Made by a program: the position numbers and the translations under genes | NCBI GenBank assembly: GCA_044225795.1 | Contig: JBGAIF010000001.1 | Span: forward strand, 558,001-622,000 | DNA: 64,000 nt | Origin: Nemorincola sp044225795 | GTDB taxonomy: Bacteria; Bacteroidota; Bacteroidia; Chitinophagales; Chitinophagaceae | Direction of reading: 5' to 3' | In this document: piece by piece, positions 53,668 to 62,331 of the stretch | How positions within the stretch are numbered: the first letter of the stretch is position 1 | Layout of the letters: each line of letters opens with the position of its first letter | The notes under the pieces: model-generated | The model's database searches: none | What the model saw: only the letters and a program-made list of their open reading frames with translations | What the model was told of the DNA's origin: nothing

Positions 53668-54236
53668 CCCTCCTGTTCAGACAGCAATTGTTCTATTGCT
53701 CTCGGAAAGTAGAAGTGCTCCAGTTTATGGATCCGGGTTGCCAGGTCCGACGCTGTGTCTCCTGTGTCTACTCTGCAACGCACCTGCAAAATAATGTTCC
53801 CCTCATCGTAGCGCTCGTTCACATAATGAATAGTGATACCCGACTCCCGTTCTGCTGCGCTGATCACCGCATGGTGCACATGATGACCATACATGCCATG
53901 CCCTCCATATGAAGGCAAAAGCGCCGGATGAATATTGATGATCTTATCCGGGAAAGCTTTTACTATATGTTCGGGTATCTTCCACAGGAAACCTGCCAGC
54001 ACAATAAGCGAAGGCTTGCAGTCAGCCATTTGCTCCAGCAGCATTGTCTCGTTAAATGTCTTCCGGTTGATGATGAGAAACGGGATCTCTTCTCTGCGCG
54101 CTATATCCAACACTCCGGCATCGGGCTTGTTGCATACGATCATGGCTACTTTCGCTTTGCCGTTCCCTTTAAAATGATCTATGATAGCCGCGGCGTTAGT
54201 ACCTGTCCCCGATGCAAATATGATGAGTGAGCGCAT
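53664..54236 (-). CDS. purN: Phosphoribosylglycinamide formyltransferase PurN
   Basis: A 190-aa enzyme of purine synthesis that formylates GAR with 10-formyl-THF. Seen are LIIFASGTGTNAAAI, the catalytic NIHPALLPSYGGHGMYG and ESGITIHYVNERYDEG with catalytic Asp. Its end overlaps the SGNH-like gene by 4 nt on the opposite strand. Confidence 0.96.
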   Translation of the reverse strand: MRSLIIFASGTGTNAAAIIDHFKGNGKAKVAMIVCNKPDAGVLDIARREEIPFLIINRKTFNETMLLEQMADCKPSLIVLAGFLWKIPEHIVKAFPDKIINIHPALLPSYGGHGMYGHHVHHAVISAAERESGITIHYVNERYDEGNIILQVRCRVDTGDTASDLATRIHKLEHFYFPRAIEQLLSEQEG

Positions 54237-54320
54237 AAATGAGAATGAGCCGCAAAATTACTAAAAGCGGGGCTTATTCCCGTAGCGGCAAAATGCCTAA
54301 GTTTGTTGTAAACGGCATCT

Positions 54321-54905
54321 ATGAATAAATCAAGGTTGGAGGCGTTCAGCGACGGGGTATTTGCCATTATCATCACCATTATGATACTGGAGCTTAAAGT
54401 GCCGTCAGGCACAGGTAAGGATTACCTGCTGCCGCTGATACCAAAGATGATCAGCTATGTGCTGAGCTTTGTCTATATAGCCATCTACTGGGGCAATCAC
54501 CATCACCTGCTGCATACGGCCAAAAAGATCAATGGAACTATCATGTGGGCCAATATTCATCTCCTGTTCTGGCTGTCGCTCGTGCCTTTTGCCACCGGAT
54601 GGATGGGAGAAACCAGTTTTGAGCGGACAACTGTGGCTGCTTATGGGGGCCTGCTTATTGTCTGCGGCATTTCCTACAGCCTGCTCAACAGTGCTATACG
54701 CCGCACCTACAAAGAGGAAACACCACTCACCAAAGCGCTTTCACGCAGCCGCGCAAAAGAACTCGTTTCTACTGTTCTCTACGCGTTGTCTATTCCCATG
54801 GCTTTGTTTGTACACCCATGGGTATCTGCTGCGCTTTACCTCGCCGTGGCCATTCTCTGGGTCATACCCAGCAAAGCCATAGAGCGGGCACTGCAGGAAG
54901 AATAG
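54321..54905 (+). CDS. TMEM175-family potassium channel
   Basis: A 194-aa membrane protein with the motif RLEAFSDGVFAIIITIMILEL at the start and about six helices, as in bacterial TMEM175 (formerly DUF1211) K+ channels. The FSDG filter region is intact. Confidence 0.93.
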   Translation: MNKSRLEAFSDGVFAIIITIMILELKVPSGTGKDYLLPLIPKMISYVLSFVYIAIYWGNHHHLLHTAKKINGTIMWANIHLLFWLSLVPFATGWMGETSFERTTVAAYGGLLIVCGISYSLLNSAIRRTYKEETPLTKALSRSRAKELVSTVLYALSIPMALFVHPWVSAALYLAVAILWVIPSKAIERALQEE

Positions 54906-54956
54906 GCCGGCCATAAATACCACTAAAGTGTTATGGCGGTCTATTTCCCGCTAAAC

Positions 54957-54982
54957 TATATTTGACAAGTCCAAACTTGTCA
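54957..54982 (+). promoter_or_regulatory. Promoter -7 box overlapped by a perfect dyad
   Basis: TATATTTG at 54957-54964 fits TAnnTTTG. The dyad TGACAAGT-ccaa-ACTTGTCA (54963-54982) begins inside it and ends 3 nt before the ATG at 54986. It looks like an operator over the transcription start or a hairpin at the mRNA 5' end. Confidence 0.6.
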
Positions 54983-54985
54983 TCA

Positions 54986-55189
54986 ATGAACATTTACCGG
55001 GTGATCTTTGTCATGAACGCGGTACACTCCTGCACGCCTGCCGCGGATACCATTGTTATGGACGGAAATTATCTGTACTACCAGTTAAAAGGGCAACCCA
55101 TATACGCCCTGATAAAGGCAGAGGGCGAAAATGCGGCAATTAAGAAAGCCGAAGAGCTGCTGGCAAAGAAACCCCAGGCAAATTATTAA
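54986..55189 (+). CDS. Small hypothetical protein, 67 aa
   Basis: The protein has a hydrophobic start with VHSCTPAADT, then DGNYLYYQLKGQPIYALIKAEGENAAIKKAEELL. No family recognised. ATG 54986 follows the promoter/operator; the in-frame TTG at 54962 lies within the -7 box. Confidence 0.65.
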   Translation: MNIYRVIFVMNAVHSCTPAADTIVMDGNYLYYQLKGQPIYALIKAEGENAAIKKAEELLAKKPQANY

Positions 55190-55285
55190 CCCGGGGTTGA
55201 TATGTATCAAACCTTCTGAAGGAAAAAACAAATAGTTACGAAAATGACCTATCTTTAATATGTTTTCATAACTAAAATCCTTTTT

Positions 55286-56452
55286 ATGTACACTAGAACC
55301 GCACTCCTTTGCCTGGGGATAATACTGGGCTCATCATTGTCGGCATCATCGCAGACCTTCGTTCCGCCAAACATTGACTTCGAATCCGGCACAGCAACCA
55401 ACTGGACCTGCTACCGCGGATCCGTTGCCACAGGCTTCATCTATGCATTGGCTACCTCTGTACCTGTAAATGGCTTACATACCATAACATCCGGCACCGG
55501 CACCGATATGTACGGTGGTTTTCCTGTTGTTGGCCTTGGCTCCTATTCTATGAAAATAGCTCATGATACATTCTCTGCCAACGCAGATGCCGTAAGCTAT
55601 AACGTAGCCGTACCATCATCCGGTACTTATACACTCATCTATCAATACGCCGCCGTGTTGCAAGACCCCTCACATATGCCTACGCACCAACCGGTTTTTG
55701 AGGTGCAGGCTATTGACTCTTCGAGCGGCACAGTTTTCTTCGATTCTATTATCTACGATCCTACTCCCGGCTTCATTTTGTCAACCGTGGCTCCTAACCC
55801 GTATTACAAAGCCTGGACCAACGTCAGCGTGGACCTCAGCGCCTATGCCGGAAAAACCGTGACCATGAAGTTCTATGCCGCTGCCTGCAGCGACGGCGGA
55901 CACTGGGGATATGCCTACATAGATATCGGCGCCATGTTCGAGACCTATACTATGTTGCCGCTACATGCGCCTACGGTGACAATGACGGGGCCTGCAGGGT
56001 ATGCATCTTATAAATGGACCGATGCAGCTACCTTCACTGCATCCTACGGCACCACTGCCGGCATCACAATAACTGCACCTGCTGTCAAGACCAAGTATGC
56101 ACTAATACTCACACCGGTAACCGGGCATGGCACTGTTGATACCGTTTACGAAACTGTTGACGTCCCCTCTACCCTGAGCGCCAACAACCTGAAGATTAAT
56201 TCCGGTTTCAGCATCTATCCAAATCCATCGTCCGGCATGGTGAACATACAATGGGCAGATCAGCAGACAGGCATTGCGCAATTGCAGGTAACAGATATGA
56301 TGGGCAAGATCGTGAAACAGGCCACGCTTAAATTTGATGCCGCCTACGGCAGGCAGCAGATAGACCTGGGCACAGAAGTCAATGGCATCTACTATGTCAC
56401 CATCAAGTCTGATGCTGTGAACTATACCGGGAAGATAATTATTCAGAAATAA
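55286..56452 (+). CDS. Secreted T9SS type A sorting-domain protein
   Basis: A 388-aa protein: signal peptide (to about ASSQ), a jelly-roll carbohydrate-binding-like domain (FESGTATNWTCYRGS, GLGSYSMKIAHD), a short Ig-like part, and a T9SS type A domain (FSIYPNPSSGMVNI). It is exported to the surface or medium. No catalytic domain is evident. Confidence 0.88.
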   Translation: MYTRTALLCLGIILGSSLSASSQTFVPPNIDFESGTATNWTCYRGSVATGFIYALATSVPVNGLHTITSGTGTDMYGGFPVVGLGSYSMKIAHDTFSANADAVSYNVAVPSSGTYTLIYQYAAVLQDPSHMPTHQPVFEVQAIDSSSGTVFFDSIIYDPTPGFILSTVAPNPYYKAWTNVSVDLSAYAGKTVTMKFYAAACSDGGHWGYAYIDIGAMFETYTMLPLHAPTVTMTGPAGYASYKWTDAATFTASYGTTAGITITAPAVKTKYALILTPVTGHGTVDTVYETVDVPSTLSANNLKINSGFSIYPNPSSGMVNIQWADQQTGIAQLQVTDMMGKIVKQATLKFDAAYGRQQIDLGTEVNGIYYVTIKSDAVNYTGKIIIQK

Positions 56453-56470
56453 CAACCCGACAAACGATAA

Positions 56471-56501
56471 AAAAAAGGATGCCCGTCAGGCATCCTTTTT
56501 T
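56471..56501. terminator. Bidirectional terminator
   Basis: A perfect 13-bp stem (56471-56483 and 56489-56501) with A and T runs lies between convergent genes. Confidence 0.93.
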
Positions 56502-56530
56502 GTTTCCATCGTAAATCCGTTCCCTGCTCA

Positions 56531-56983
56531 CTAATCTCTCCTGAATATCTTCCAGCTATAGCCTGTGCCATGCCACTGAAAACCGGAGTCGGGGTAGGTA
56601 ATGATCATATAGCCGGGGCTGTCGAGCCGCACTTTATAGGTAGTGGGAGACTGCCCTTCATAAGCCATCGTGATCGTGTGCTGGTCTGCCGGCAGAGATA
56701 CGTGCAGCTTCATAGCAGAGTCGAACCTTGCATCAATAAGGCGCACCGCTTCGGTAGCCGTATTGTCATCGTTGATAACAAGCAGGTCATTCCCCTTGCC
56801 GGGCAGCCATTCGAATCTGCGGTCAACACTATCCGGTACCCCATCATGATTTATATCTGATATCCACGCCATACACCACCACCTCCCGGATATGGGTGAC
56901 ACCGTGGTCTTTTTGTCGCATGCAGACAGCTCAACAAGCAGGAACAATGCTGCTACCAGGCAATATAAATGTGCTTTTCTCAT
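56531..56983 (-). CDS. Hypothetical lipoprotein, 150 aa
   Basis: A lipoprotein with lipobox ELSAC near residue 22 and a short beta-rich domain of the lipocalin-like kind (SGRWWCMAWISDINHDGVPDS). The function is unknown. ATG 56983 is preferred to a start at 57007 because it begins the signal peptide. Confidence 0.78.
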   Translation of the reverse strand: MRKAHLYCLVAALFLLVELSACDKKTTVSPISGRWWCMAWISDINHDGVPDSVDRRFEWLPGKGNDLLVINDDNTATEAVRLIDARFDSAMKLHVSLPADQHTITMAYEGQSPTTYKVRLDSPGYMIITYPDSGFQWHGTGYSWKIFRRD

Positions 56984-57016
56984 TTGAATTGTTTTGAAGC
57001 TGAACAATGAATTTCA

Positions 57017-57208
57017 ATGCCTCAAAAGTGGGAAGACATACAGCGGGTATCAATACCATACATCCATGATTTTCACATCACGGAAACCGGTGAAAGAGAT
57101 GGTCTGAAATATAGCTGTAAACCAGTACGGTGGTACCAATTAGATGATTTGAAAGAAATTGCGGTGTGCGCTGCCATCAGGATTTATGTTCCCGAACAAA
57201 ATGAGTAG
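57017..57208 (+). CDS. Doubtful small frame, 63 aa
   Basis: A plus-strand frame between two minus-strand genes. It has no recognised domain, promoter or ribosome site. It could be a real small gene but chance is as likely. Confidence 0.25.
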   Translation: MPQKWEDIQRVSIPYIHDFHITETGERDGLKYSCKPVRWYQLDDLKEIAVCAAIRIYVPEQNE

Positions 57209-57253
57209 GGATTTGCAATTCACATAACAACCCGCTCCCTTCGCCGCTCCCAC

Positions 57254-58024
57254 TTACCCTGCCCATCCCTCTCTGTCCAGGCTGCGGTATTGTATGGCTT
57301 CGGCAAGGTGTTCCGGCTTTATCTCTTCACTGTCGGCAAGGTCTGCTATTGTGCGGCTTACCTTCAGTATGCGGTCGTAGGCACGTGCGGAAAGGTTCAA
57401 TCGGTCCATGGCCGTCTTCAGCAGGTTCTGCCCTATCGGGTTTATCACGCATATCTCTTTCAATTGCTTGCTGCTCATCTGCGCGTTGCAGTATATACCC
57501 TCACTGCCATCAAAACGTTTGGCCTGTATGGCACGCGCGTTCAGCACTCGTTCTCGTACGGTACTGCTGGGCTCTGAGGTGCGTGTGGAGGAGAGCTCAC
57601 TGAACGGTACCGGTGTCACTTCTACGTGCAGGTCTATGCGGTCCAGCAGCGGGCCGCTTATTTTATTGAGGTATTTCTGCACCATCACCGGGCTGCAGGT
57701 ACATTCCTTCTCCGGGTGATTGAAGTACCCACAGGGACACGGGTTCATGCTGGCAATGAGCATGAACGATGCCGGGAAGTCAATGCTCAACCTGGCGCGG
57801 CTGATGGATACACGCCGCTCTTCCATGGGCTGGCGCATCACCTCCAGTGCAGAACGTTTGAATTCAGGCAGCTCATCAAGAAAGAGCACTCCGTTGTGTG
57901 CCAGGGATATCTCTCCCGGCTGCGGAATACCCCCGCCACCAACCAGGGCGGCGTCAGTTACACTGGTAAAGTGGGAAATCAAGCCCAGAGCGCATAGAAA
58001 TATTTTTATAATGAGTTTAAGCAA
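57254..58024 (-). pseudogene. yifB: YifB/ComM Mg-chelatase-like ATPase, 5' half lost
   Basis: Only the C-terminal half of a ~510-aa YifB/ComM helicase is left: DAALVGGGGIPQPGEISLAH, NGVLFLDELPEF (Walker B), SMNPCPCGYF and the C-terminal domain. Homology begins near 57962. The first ~20 codons (58024 to ~57965) are foreign sequence. The Walker A half is absent from the window. Insertion of the element to the right explains this. ComM helps integrate DNA during transformation, so the cell may have lost it. Confidence 0.9.
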
Positions 58025-58108
58025 CGTGTTGAAGTGAGTTTTGTCATTAAATCAGTGTTATTCCGTAAATAATTACATTGTACTTAACTTCGGGCAAAGT
58101 TTGTTTTA

Positions 58109-59023
58109 ATGTCAAATAAAAGTACGGAAGTAACCAATCAAGTTGAAATACTTTGTGGTGATTGCTTGAAGCAATTGAAGAAGTTGAATAATAAAAAATT
58201 CGATTTAATTATTACATCACCACCATATAACATTGGTAAGTCTTACGAGGTTAAAGCCACAATTGAAAAATATTTAGAAAAGCAGGAAGAAATAATCAAG
58301 GGGCTGATAAATATATTGTCTGACAACGGAAGTATTTGTTGGCAGGTCGGTAACTATATTGATAAAGGCGAAGTTTATCCTCTAGACATTTACTACTACC
58401 AAATATTTAAGAAATTCGGTCTTAAACTTCGTAATAGAATAATCTGGACATTTGGTCACGGATTACACGCTTCTACTAGATTTTCTGGTAGGTATGAAAC
58501 TATACTTTGGTTCTCAAAAACTGATGACTATATTTTCAATCTAGATCCAGTTAGGGTACCATCTAAATACCCAGGAAAATTACATTTCAAAGGTGATAAA
58601 AAAGGGCAACCATCAGGTAATCCTTTAGGTAAAAATCCTTCTGATATTTGGGAGATAGTTGAAAACGATTGGGATAGACTTTTATGGGATATACCCAACG
58701 TTAAGTCTAATCATCCAGAGAAAACAGACCACCCGTGTCAATATCCAGTAGAATTAGTTGAAAGATGTGTGTTAGCGCTTACAAATGAACATAGTTGGGT
58801 ACTAGATCCATTTATGGGGGTTGGCTCAACTGTTATAGCATCCCTTAAAAACAATAGAAACGTTGTAGGAATTGATAAAGAAGATAAGTATTGTTCAATC
58901 GCCAAGGATCGTGTCAAGATGTTGAAAGAAGGAACGTTAAAACTTCGTCCTATTAATAAGCCAATACATAAGCCATCACCGACAGATAAAGTTGCAATGC
59001 GTCCAAAAGAGTGGATTAGTTAA
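58109..59023 (+). CDS. Type II DNA methyltransferase (beta class)
   Basis: A 304-aa DNA methyltransferase with motif IV LIITSPPYNIGKS near residue 35 ahead of the SAM motif LDPFMGVGSTV near residue 235, the beta-class order for N4-cytosine or N6-adenine methylation. It protects host DNA from the nuclease encoded convergently next to it; the two stop codons overlap within TTAA at 59020-59023. Confidence 0.94.
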   Translation: MSNKSTEVTNQVEILCGDCLKQLKKLNNKKFDLIITSPPYNIGKSYEVKATIEKYLEKQEEIIKGLINILSDNGSICWQVGNYIDKGEVYPLDIYYYQIFKKFGLKLRNRIIWTFGHGLHASTRFSGRYETILWFSKTDDYIFNLDPVRVPSKYPGKLHFKGDKKGQPSGNPLGKNPSDIWEIVENDWDRLLWDIPNVKSNHPEKTDHPCQYPVELVERCVLALTNEHSWVLDPFMGVGSTVIASLKNNRNVVGIDKEDKYCSIAKDRVKMLKEGTLKLRPINKPIHKPSPTDKVAMRPKEWIS

Positions 59024-59733
59024 TCTTCAGCTGCTGCTGGGACGATAGCATTTGCAAACCCACCAGTAGGTGAAGTTCCGTCAATAGCGTTAATTGGTGT
59101 ACCAAGTAAGTGTCCGTTTACAATTCTATAAAGATTGGCGGAATTACCTGCACCTGTTATGCCTCCTATATTAGCGAACTGTGATGTGCTTGCGTCAACT
59201 GTTGTAGTTTGCGGACCATCATATAAGCCTATAATAAGGATTGGAAGTGATATAGATAGCTTAGCGGACGGTAACTCTCTAATGCACCTTTCAAAGTTAG
59301 TTACGTTGCTATCAATTCGATTTGCTAAAGCACTTTTAGGGACAATACACAGACCCATATCAATTAAATCTTGCGAATAAGCAGTTTGAAACTTGAAAAT
59401 ATCACTGTACCATCTTGACATATTACCAAATTGAATCTCGGCTTGTATTCTTAAACCATTGAAATTTTTTCGGTAGTCAGCTGCGAGACCAGAATTGGGT
59501 ATTCTAGTCGCTGCGGGATGAAATTCCCAACCTAAGTCAACAGCGAGCCTTCTATCAAAAAAAGTGTTCAATAATTGTTGAACTACATTTAATCTACGGT
59601 TCGCAGATTTGCCGGGCCAAGTAAATATTGGGCATTGATCCACTACAGCCATTATTTCGGTTATAGCTGCAGAATAATTAGGGTGATTTATTATCTCGTT
59701 GGCAAACCTATAACTAAACGTGTCGGAATTCAT
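59020..59733 (-). CDS. Type II restriction endonuclease, BglII/BstYI-like
   Basis: A 237-aa protein with a PD-(D/E)xK-like core: a GLAADYRKNFNGLRIQAEIQFGN stretch in which Asp, Glu and Gln stand at catalytic positions, followed by SDIFKFQTAYSQDLIDMGLCIVPK, as in the BglII/BstYI group that cuts at GATC-containing sites. Target specificity cannot be read from the sequence. It pairs with the methyltransferase on the other strand. A 59-aa gene lies just upstream. Confidence 0.82.
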   Translation of the reverse strand: MNSDTFSYRFANEIINHPNYSAAITEIMAVVDQCPIFTWPGKSANRRLNVVQQLLNTFFDRRLAVDLGWEFHPAATRIPNSGLAADYRKNFNGLRIQAEIQFGNMSRWYSDIFKFQTAYSQDLIDMGLCIVPKSALANRIDSNVTNFERCIRELPSAKLSISLPILIIGLYDGPQTTTVDASTSQFANIGGITGAGNSANLYRIVNGHLLGTPINAIDGTSPTGGFANAIVPAAAED

Positions 59734-59781
59734 TATTGGTGATTTACCACATAGGTAATGAGATTTTAGGATAAAACCAAG

Positions 59782-59961
59782 TTATCGGTTTTCATCTGAT
59801 AAAACCTTTTTCAACCTCTCAGAAGTCTGTTTATCAATCTCAAACTTATCTAGCAAATAGTCACCAATTGCTGTTCCTGCTTTCTTCTGTCTTTGTAATT
59901 CATCCATTATGATTTTAGTAAAAATCTCATTCTGGTATTGGGTCAGTTTATCTGGAGACAT
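59782..59961 (-). CDS. Small charged protein upstream of the endonuclease
   Basis: A complete 59-aa frame from ATG 59961 to TAA 59782, MSPDKLTQYQNEIF at the start and SERLKKVLSDENR at the end. It is helical and charged, with no clear HTH. It lies 48 nt before the endonuclease gene on the same strand and may be a controller of the restriction genes, though it does not look like a standard C protein. Confidence 0.65.
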   Translation of the reverse strand: MSPDKLTQYQNEIFTKIIMDELQRQKKAGTAIGDYLLDKFEIDKQTSERLKKVLSDENR

Positions 59962-60075
59962 AGGACAAAGTTAGGTCAGGTATTTTGATATATAATAGCA
60001 CAAGGAACATATAAATTTATTTGACCATATCAACTAAAATTCGTAACTTGTATGTAAACAAAAATCAGTACGAAT

Positions 60076-60336
60076 ATGAAGAAAATATTTATCGCAATCG
60101 TCACATTGTCAACCATTTTAATTGGTTGTAAGAAAGAAAACAATAATATAATAGATAACAGTTACACCTGCACTTGTGTTACAACAACACAGCCGGCTTC
60201 AACAACAGATGTAAGTAAATCAACCATAAAAGCAAATAGTAAATCTGCAGCTTCAGAGGAGTGTAAACAACAGGGATATACTTCACCAGTCAGTGCTACC
60301 ACGGGAAAACAGAAAATCAAAACCTGTCATCTATAA
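60076..60336 (+). CDS. Small lipoprotein
   Basis: An 86-aa lipoprotein: lipobox LIGC near residue 18, a YTCTCVTTT Cys pair, a Ser/Thr-rich linker and late Cys residues (EECKQQG, KTCHL). Function unknown. A terminator follows. Confidence 0.8.
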   Translation: MKKIFIAIVTLSTILIGCKKENNNIIDNSYTCTCVTTTQPASTTDVSKSTIKANSKSAASEECKQQGYTSPVSATTGKQKIKTCHL

Positions 60337-60353
60337 CAGCTTAAGGAAAATTG

Positions 60354-60377
60354 AAAAGCCGCCAATCGGTGGCTTTT
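60354..60377 (+). terminator. Terminator after small lipoprotein
   Basis: A 10-bp stem (60354-60363, 60368-60377), one pair being G-T, is followed by TTT. Confidence 0.85.
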
Positions 60378-60441
60378 TTATTGCTAAAAGCTTAACTAAG
60401 TCTTAGAATAAATGTTTCTATGTTTGTCGCAAATTATTTTT

Positions 60442-60744
60442 ATGATACAAGACTTTGTTTCTTATGAGTTGATAAAAGAATACAGAATTTACATTGACGA
60501 ACATAAGCTCTGGTTAAAAGCTCGAATTGTATTGGTGCGCCCCGATGAACGATATGAAGCACAAGTAAGCCACTATTGTAAACCATTTGGAGCGGGCGCA
60601 CATCATACGGTAAACTCAATACACGGGGATAATGTAGAGAGTGTTGTAAATCGACTTTTCAATCACTTTTTACCAGAGTTTAAAACAGGTAGCGATATAA
60701 AAGCTATTGACAGATATGATGATTGGATTTTAGCAGTTTCGTAA
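60442..60744 (+). CDS. Hypothetical protein, 100 aa
   Basis: Starts MIQDFVSYELIKEYRIYIDE and looks like a small alpha/beta protein. I do not recognise it. An upstream in-frame ATG at 60412 is possible, but ATG 60442 better fits the protein-like part. A perfect terminator follows. Confidence 0.65.
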   Translation: MIQDFVSYELIKEYRIYIDEHKLWLKARIVLVRPDERYEAQVSHYCKPFGAGAHHTVNSIHGDNVESVVNRLFNHFLPEFKTGSDIKAIDRYDDWILAVS

Positions 60745-60746
60745 CC

Positions 60747-60780
60747 AAAAGAAAAGCCCGCAATTGCGGGCTTTTCTTTT
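60747..60780. terminator. Perfect palindromic terminator
   Basis: A 17-bp perfect dyad with A and T runs at either end, between the convergent genes at 60442 and 60795. Confidence 0.93.
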
Positions 60781-60794
60781 GCTATTCTGGGCTG

Positions 60795-61157
60795 TTAATA
60801 TACTTCGACATATACACCATATCCCGCTTCTTTTTTGTCTAACCATTGAACGCCCTGGGCTACTTCTTCAACAGTTAGTTTTGTTTCTTTCTCATTCTCG
60901 TTGTAGATACCACCAATTACTATTGCCGTACCTGCATACTCTTGCCCTTCAAACGAAAAGTAAAAGTTGTCTTTCAGTCTACCTTCTTCATCAATGTATA
61001 AGAAACTATCTTTCTTTGCTAATGAAGCAGGGTAAGAAGCTTCTACCATCTCACAACCGATAGTTGCGTAAAAGCCCTGCAGATTGGGTTCAATTATTGC
61101 TTCTGTAATGGTCTTTGTTTCTGGGTTAATCACGATAACCTTAATATTCTTTTTCAT
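60795..61157 (-). CDS. DUF3846-like hypothetical protein
   Basis: A 120-aa protein with the layout of DUF3846-type proteins: VIVINPETKTITEAIIE, a Cys/Glu GCEMVEA, then LYIDEEGRLKDN and GTAIVIGG. Such proteins are common on phages, plasmids and conjugative elements. Function unknown. Confidence 0.75.
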   Translation of the reverse strand: MKKNIKVIVINPETKTITEAIIEPNLQGFYATIGCEMVEASYPASLAKKDSFLYIDEEGRLKDNFYFSFEGQEYAGTAIVIGGIYNENEKETKLTVEEVAQGVQWLDKKEAGYGVYVEVY

Positions 61158-61276
61158 TGTTTGCTATGTCATTTGTTTTGATGACAAGGCTAACGTAGAG
61201 ATCATTTCTACCCTTTCGGAATGATATAGAAACAAACCATAAGGAGCATATTTTGGATAGGTCATAGCTATCACCG

Positions 61277-61567
61277 TTACAGGTAATACTTCAATTCTTC
61301 ATCCAGAATTTCAATTAATTCTTCTCTGCTCTCAATTTCATTCGGTGCATCAATTGCCATCATAAACTCACCTTTGCTACTATCCATACAGATTATGTTA
61401 GGCTCAATCATACACACGAAATAGAAATCTACTTTTCGTATGTCACATTTAAAGTGGTCTGGTACTATGTTGCCTTCTTTGTTACACAAAGGTTCTAATG
61501 CTATATCATATTCGTTCAGGAAGTGTGTTACTATAGCCTGTATTGTATCTGTTTCAAACTGTTTCAT
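61277..61567 (-). CDS. Hypothetical protein, 96 aa
   Basis: Acidic protein MKQFETDTIQAIVTHFLNEY with a late EELIEILDEELKYYL helix. No family recognised. One copy of the 165-nt repeat (61605-61769) lies 37 nt upstream of its start. Confidence 0.7.
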   Translation of the reverse strand: MKQFETDTIQAIVTHFLNEYDIALEPLCNKEGNIVPDHFKCDIRKVDFYFVCMIEPNIICMDSSKGEFMMAIDAPNEIESREELIEILDEELKYYL

Positions 61568-61604
61568 ACAATGTATATGACTGCACTAAAACAAAGTTTA
61601 ACGA

Positions 61605-61769
61605 TAACAAATCCCCGTTGTAAAAAAACAATTCTGATTTTTGATATATAACATATAAGCAACGAAAATTTGACGGCAATAACAGACGATAAGAATAGTT
61701 TTACGAATGGCGGACGAAACGACAAACATATAACGCTGGGTTTGTAAGACTGATAAAATGACAACCAGG
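61605..61769. repeat. 165-nt direct repeat, copy 1
   Basis: Matches 62332-62496 over its full length; the last 127 nt differ at only one base, seen near 61704. It lies just upstream of the minus-strand gene 61277-61567. Beyond its right end comes a canonical T-arm-like hairpin (61774-61790). Confidence 0.92.
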
Positions 61770-61907
61770 TGGTACTGGTTCAAATCCAGTGATAATGATT
61801 AAATTTATTGTTAAGTAGTGGCGTAGTAGTAAAGAGAAAACCTCACCGCCGGTAAGGTGAAGTTACAAGAGGAAGGTTCTGTCGTACATTATAACAAATA
61901 AATTGGT

Positions 61908-61974
61908 GACCCGTGGTGAAAAAGATCACAACATTGAGTTGCAGTGTAGTTTTCAGTTAAAGGCTGAGCGGGTC
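61908..61974 (+). ncRNA. Cloverleaf-like RNA, possible divergent tRNA
   Basis: The 67 nt fold into a full cloverleaf: acceptor GACCCG/CGGGTC (6 bp), D-arm GTGA/TCAC, anticodon stem ACATT/AGTGT with 7-nt loop GAGTTGC, a 4-nt variable region and T-arm TTCAG/CTGAG with a 7-nt loop. Loop residues are not canonical: no T33, no GG in the D-loop, and TTAAAGG in place of TTCRANN. It could be a decayed or unusual phage tRNA, or another structured RNA. Confidence 0.4.
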
Positions 61975-62000
61975 TTAATAGTGAGTTCGCACTAGCCAAA

Positions 62001-62034
62001 AATAAAACCTGTTACGATTGTAACAGGTTTTATT
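62001..62034. terminator. Perfect terminator right of the cloverleaf
   Basis: A 15-bp perfect stem (62001-62015, 62020-62034) with A and T runs. It can end a rightward transcript through 61770-62000, which has no gene, and the leftward gene at 62054. Confidence 0.92.
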
Positions 62035-62053
62035 TTATTATGAATGAACGAAT

Positions 62054-62311
62054 TTACCAAACTATATCAACGCACTCATTTTCCTTTACGAAATTTTTGA
62101 TTAATTTCTCAGCCTTACTCTTATGTATGTTAATAGTTTTAACAACACCATTATAGCCCTGAGTGCGTTTAAATGATACTATAATATTGTTCTCTAACAT
62201 CATTGGACGAATCCAATTTCTGAAATAATGATAAGACGAGTTACCGAGGTTAACTACTTTCAATGTGCTTTTCATATCTTTTTTGTTGGTTGCAACCACA
62301 GTTATTTGCAA
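62054..62311 (-). CDS. Hypothetical protein, 85 aa
   Basis: Starts MQITVVATNKKDMKSTLK and ends VKENECVDIVW. No family recognised. The second copy of the 165-nt repeat lies 20 nt upstream of its ATG, so it probably shares promoter control with the gene at 61277. Confidence 0.7.
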   Translation of the reverse strand: MQITVVATNKKDMKSTLKVVNLGNSSYHYFRNWIRPMMLENNIIVSFKRTQGYNGVVKTINIHKSKAEKLIKNFVKENECVDIVW

Positions 62312-62331
62312 ATTTGTACTATGGCTATCGG

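Noticed and set aside
57290..57997. Several plus-strand frames over the yifB remnant
   Set aside because: They are shadows of the conserved minus-strand yifB coding sequence.
61564..61783. Minus-strand frames of 61-66 aa across the 165-nt repeats (also at 62325-62522)
   Set aside because: Both copies give similar frames because the DNA is repeated, but the peptides lack any domain and the region looks regulatory.
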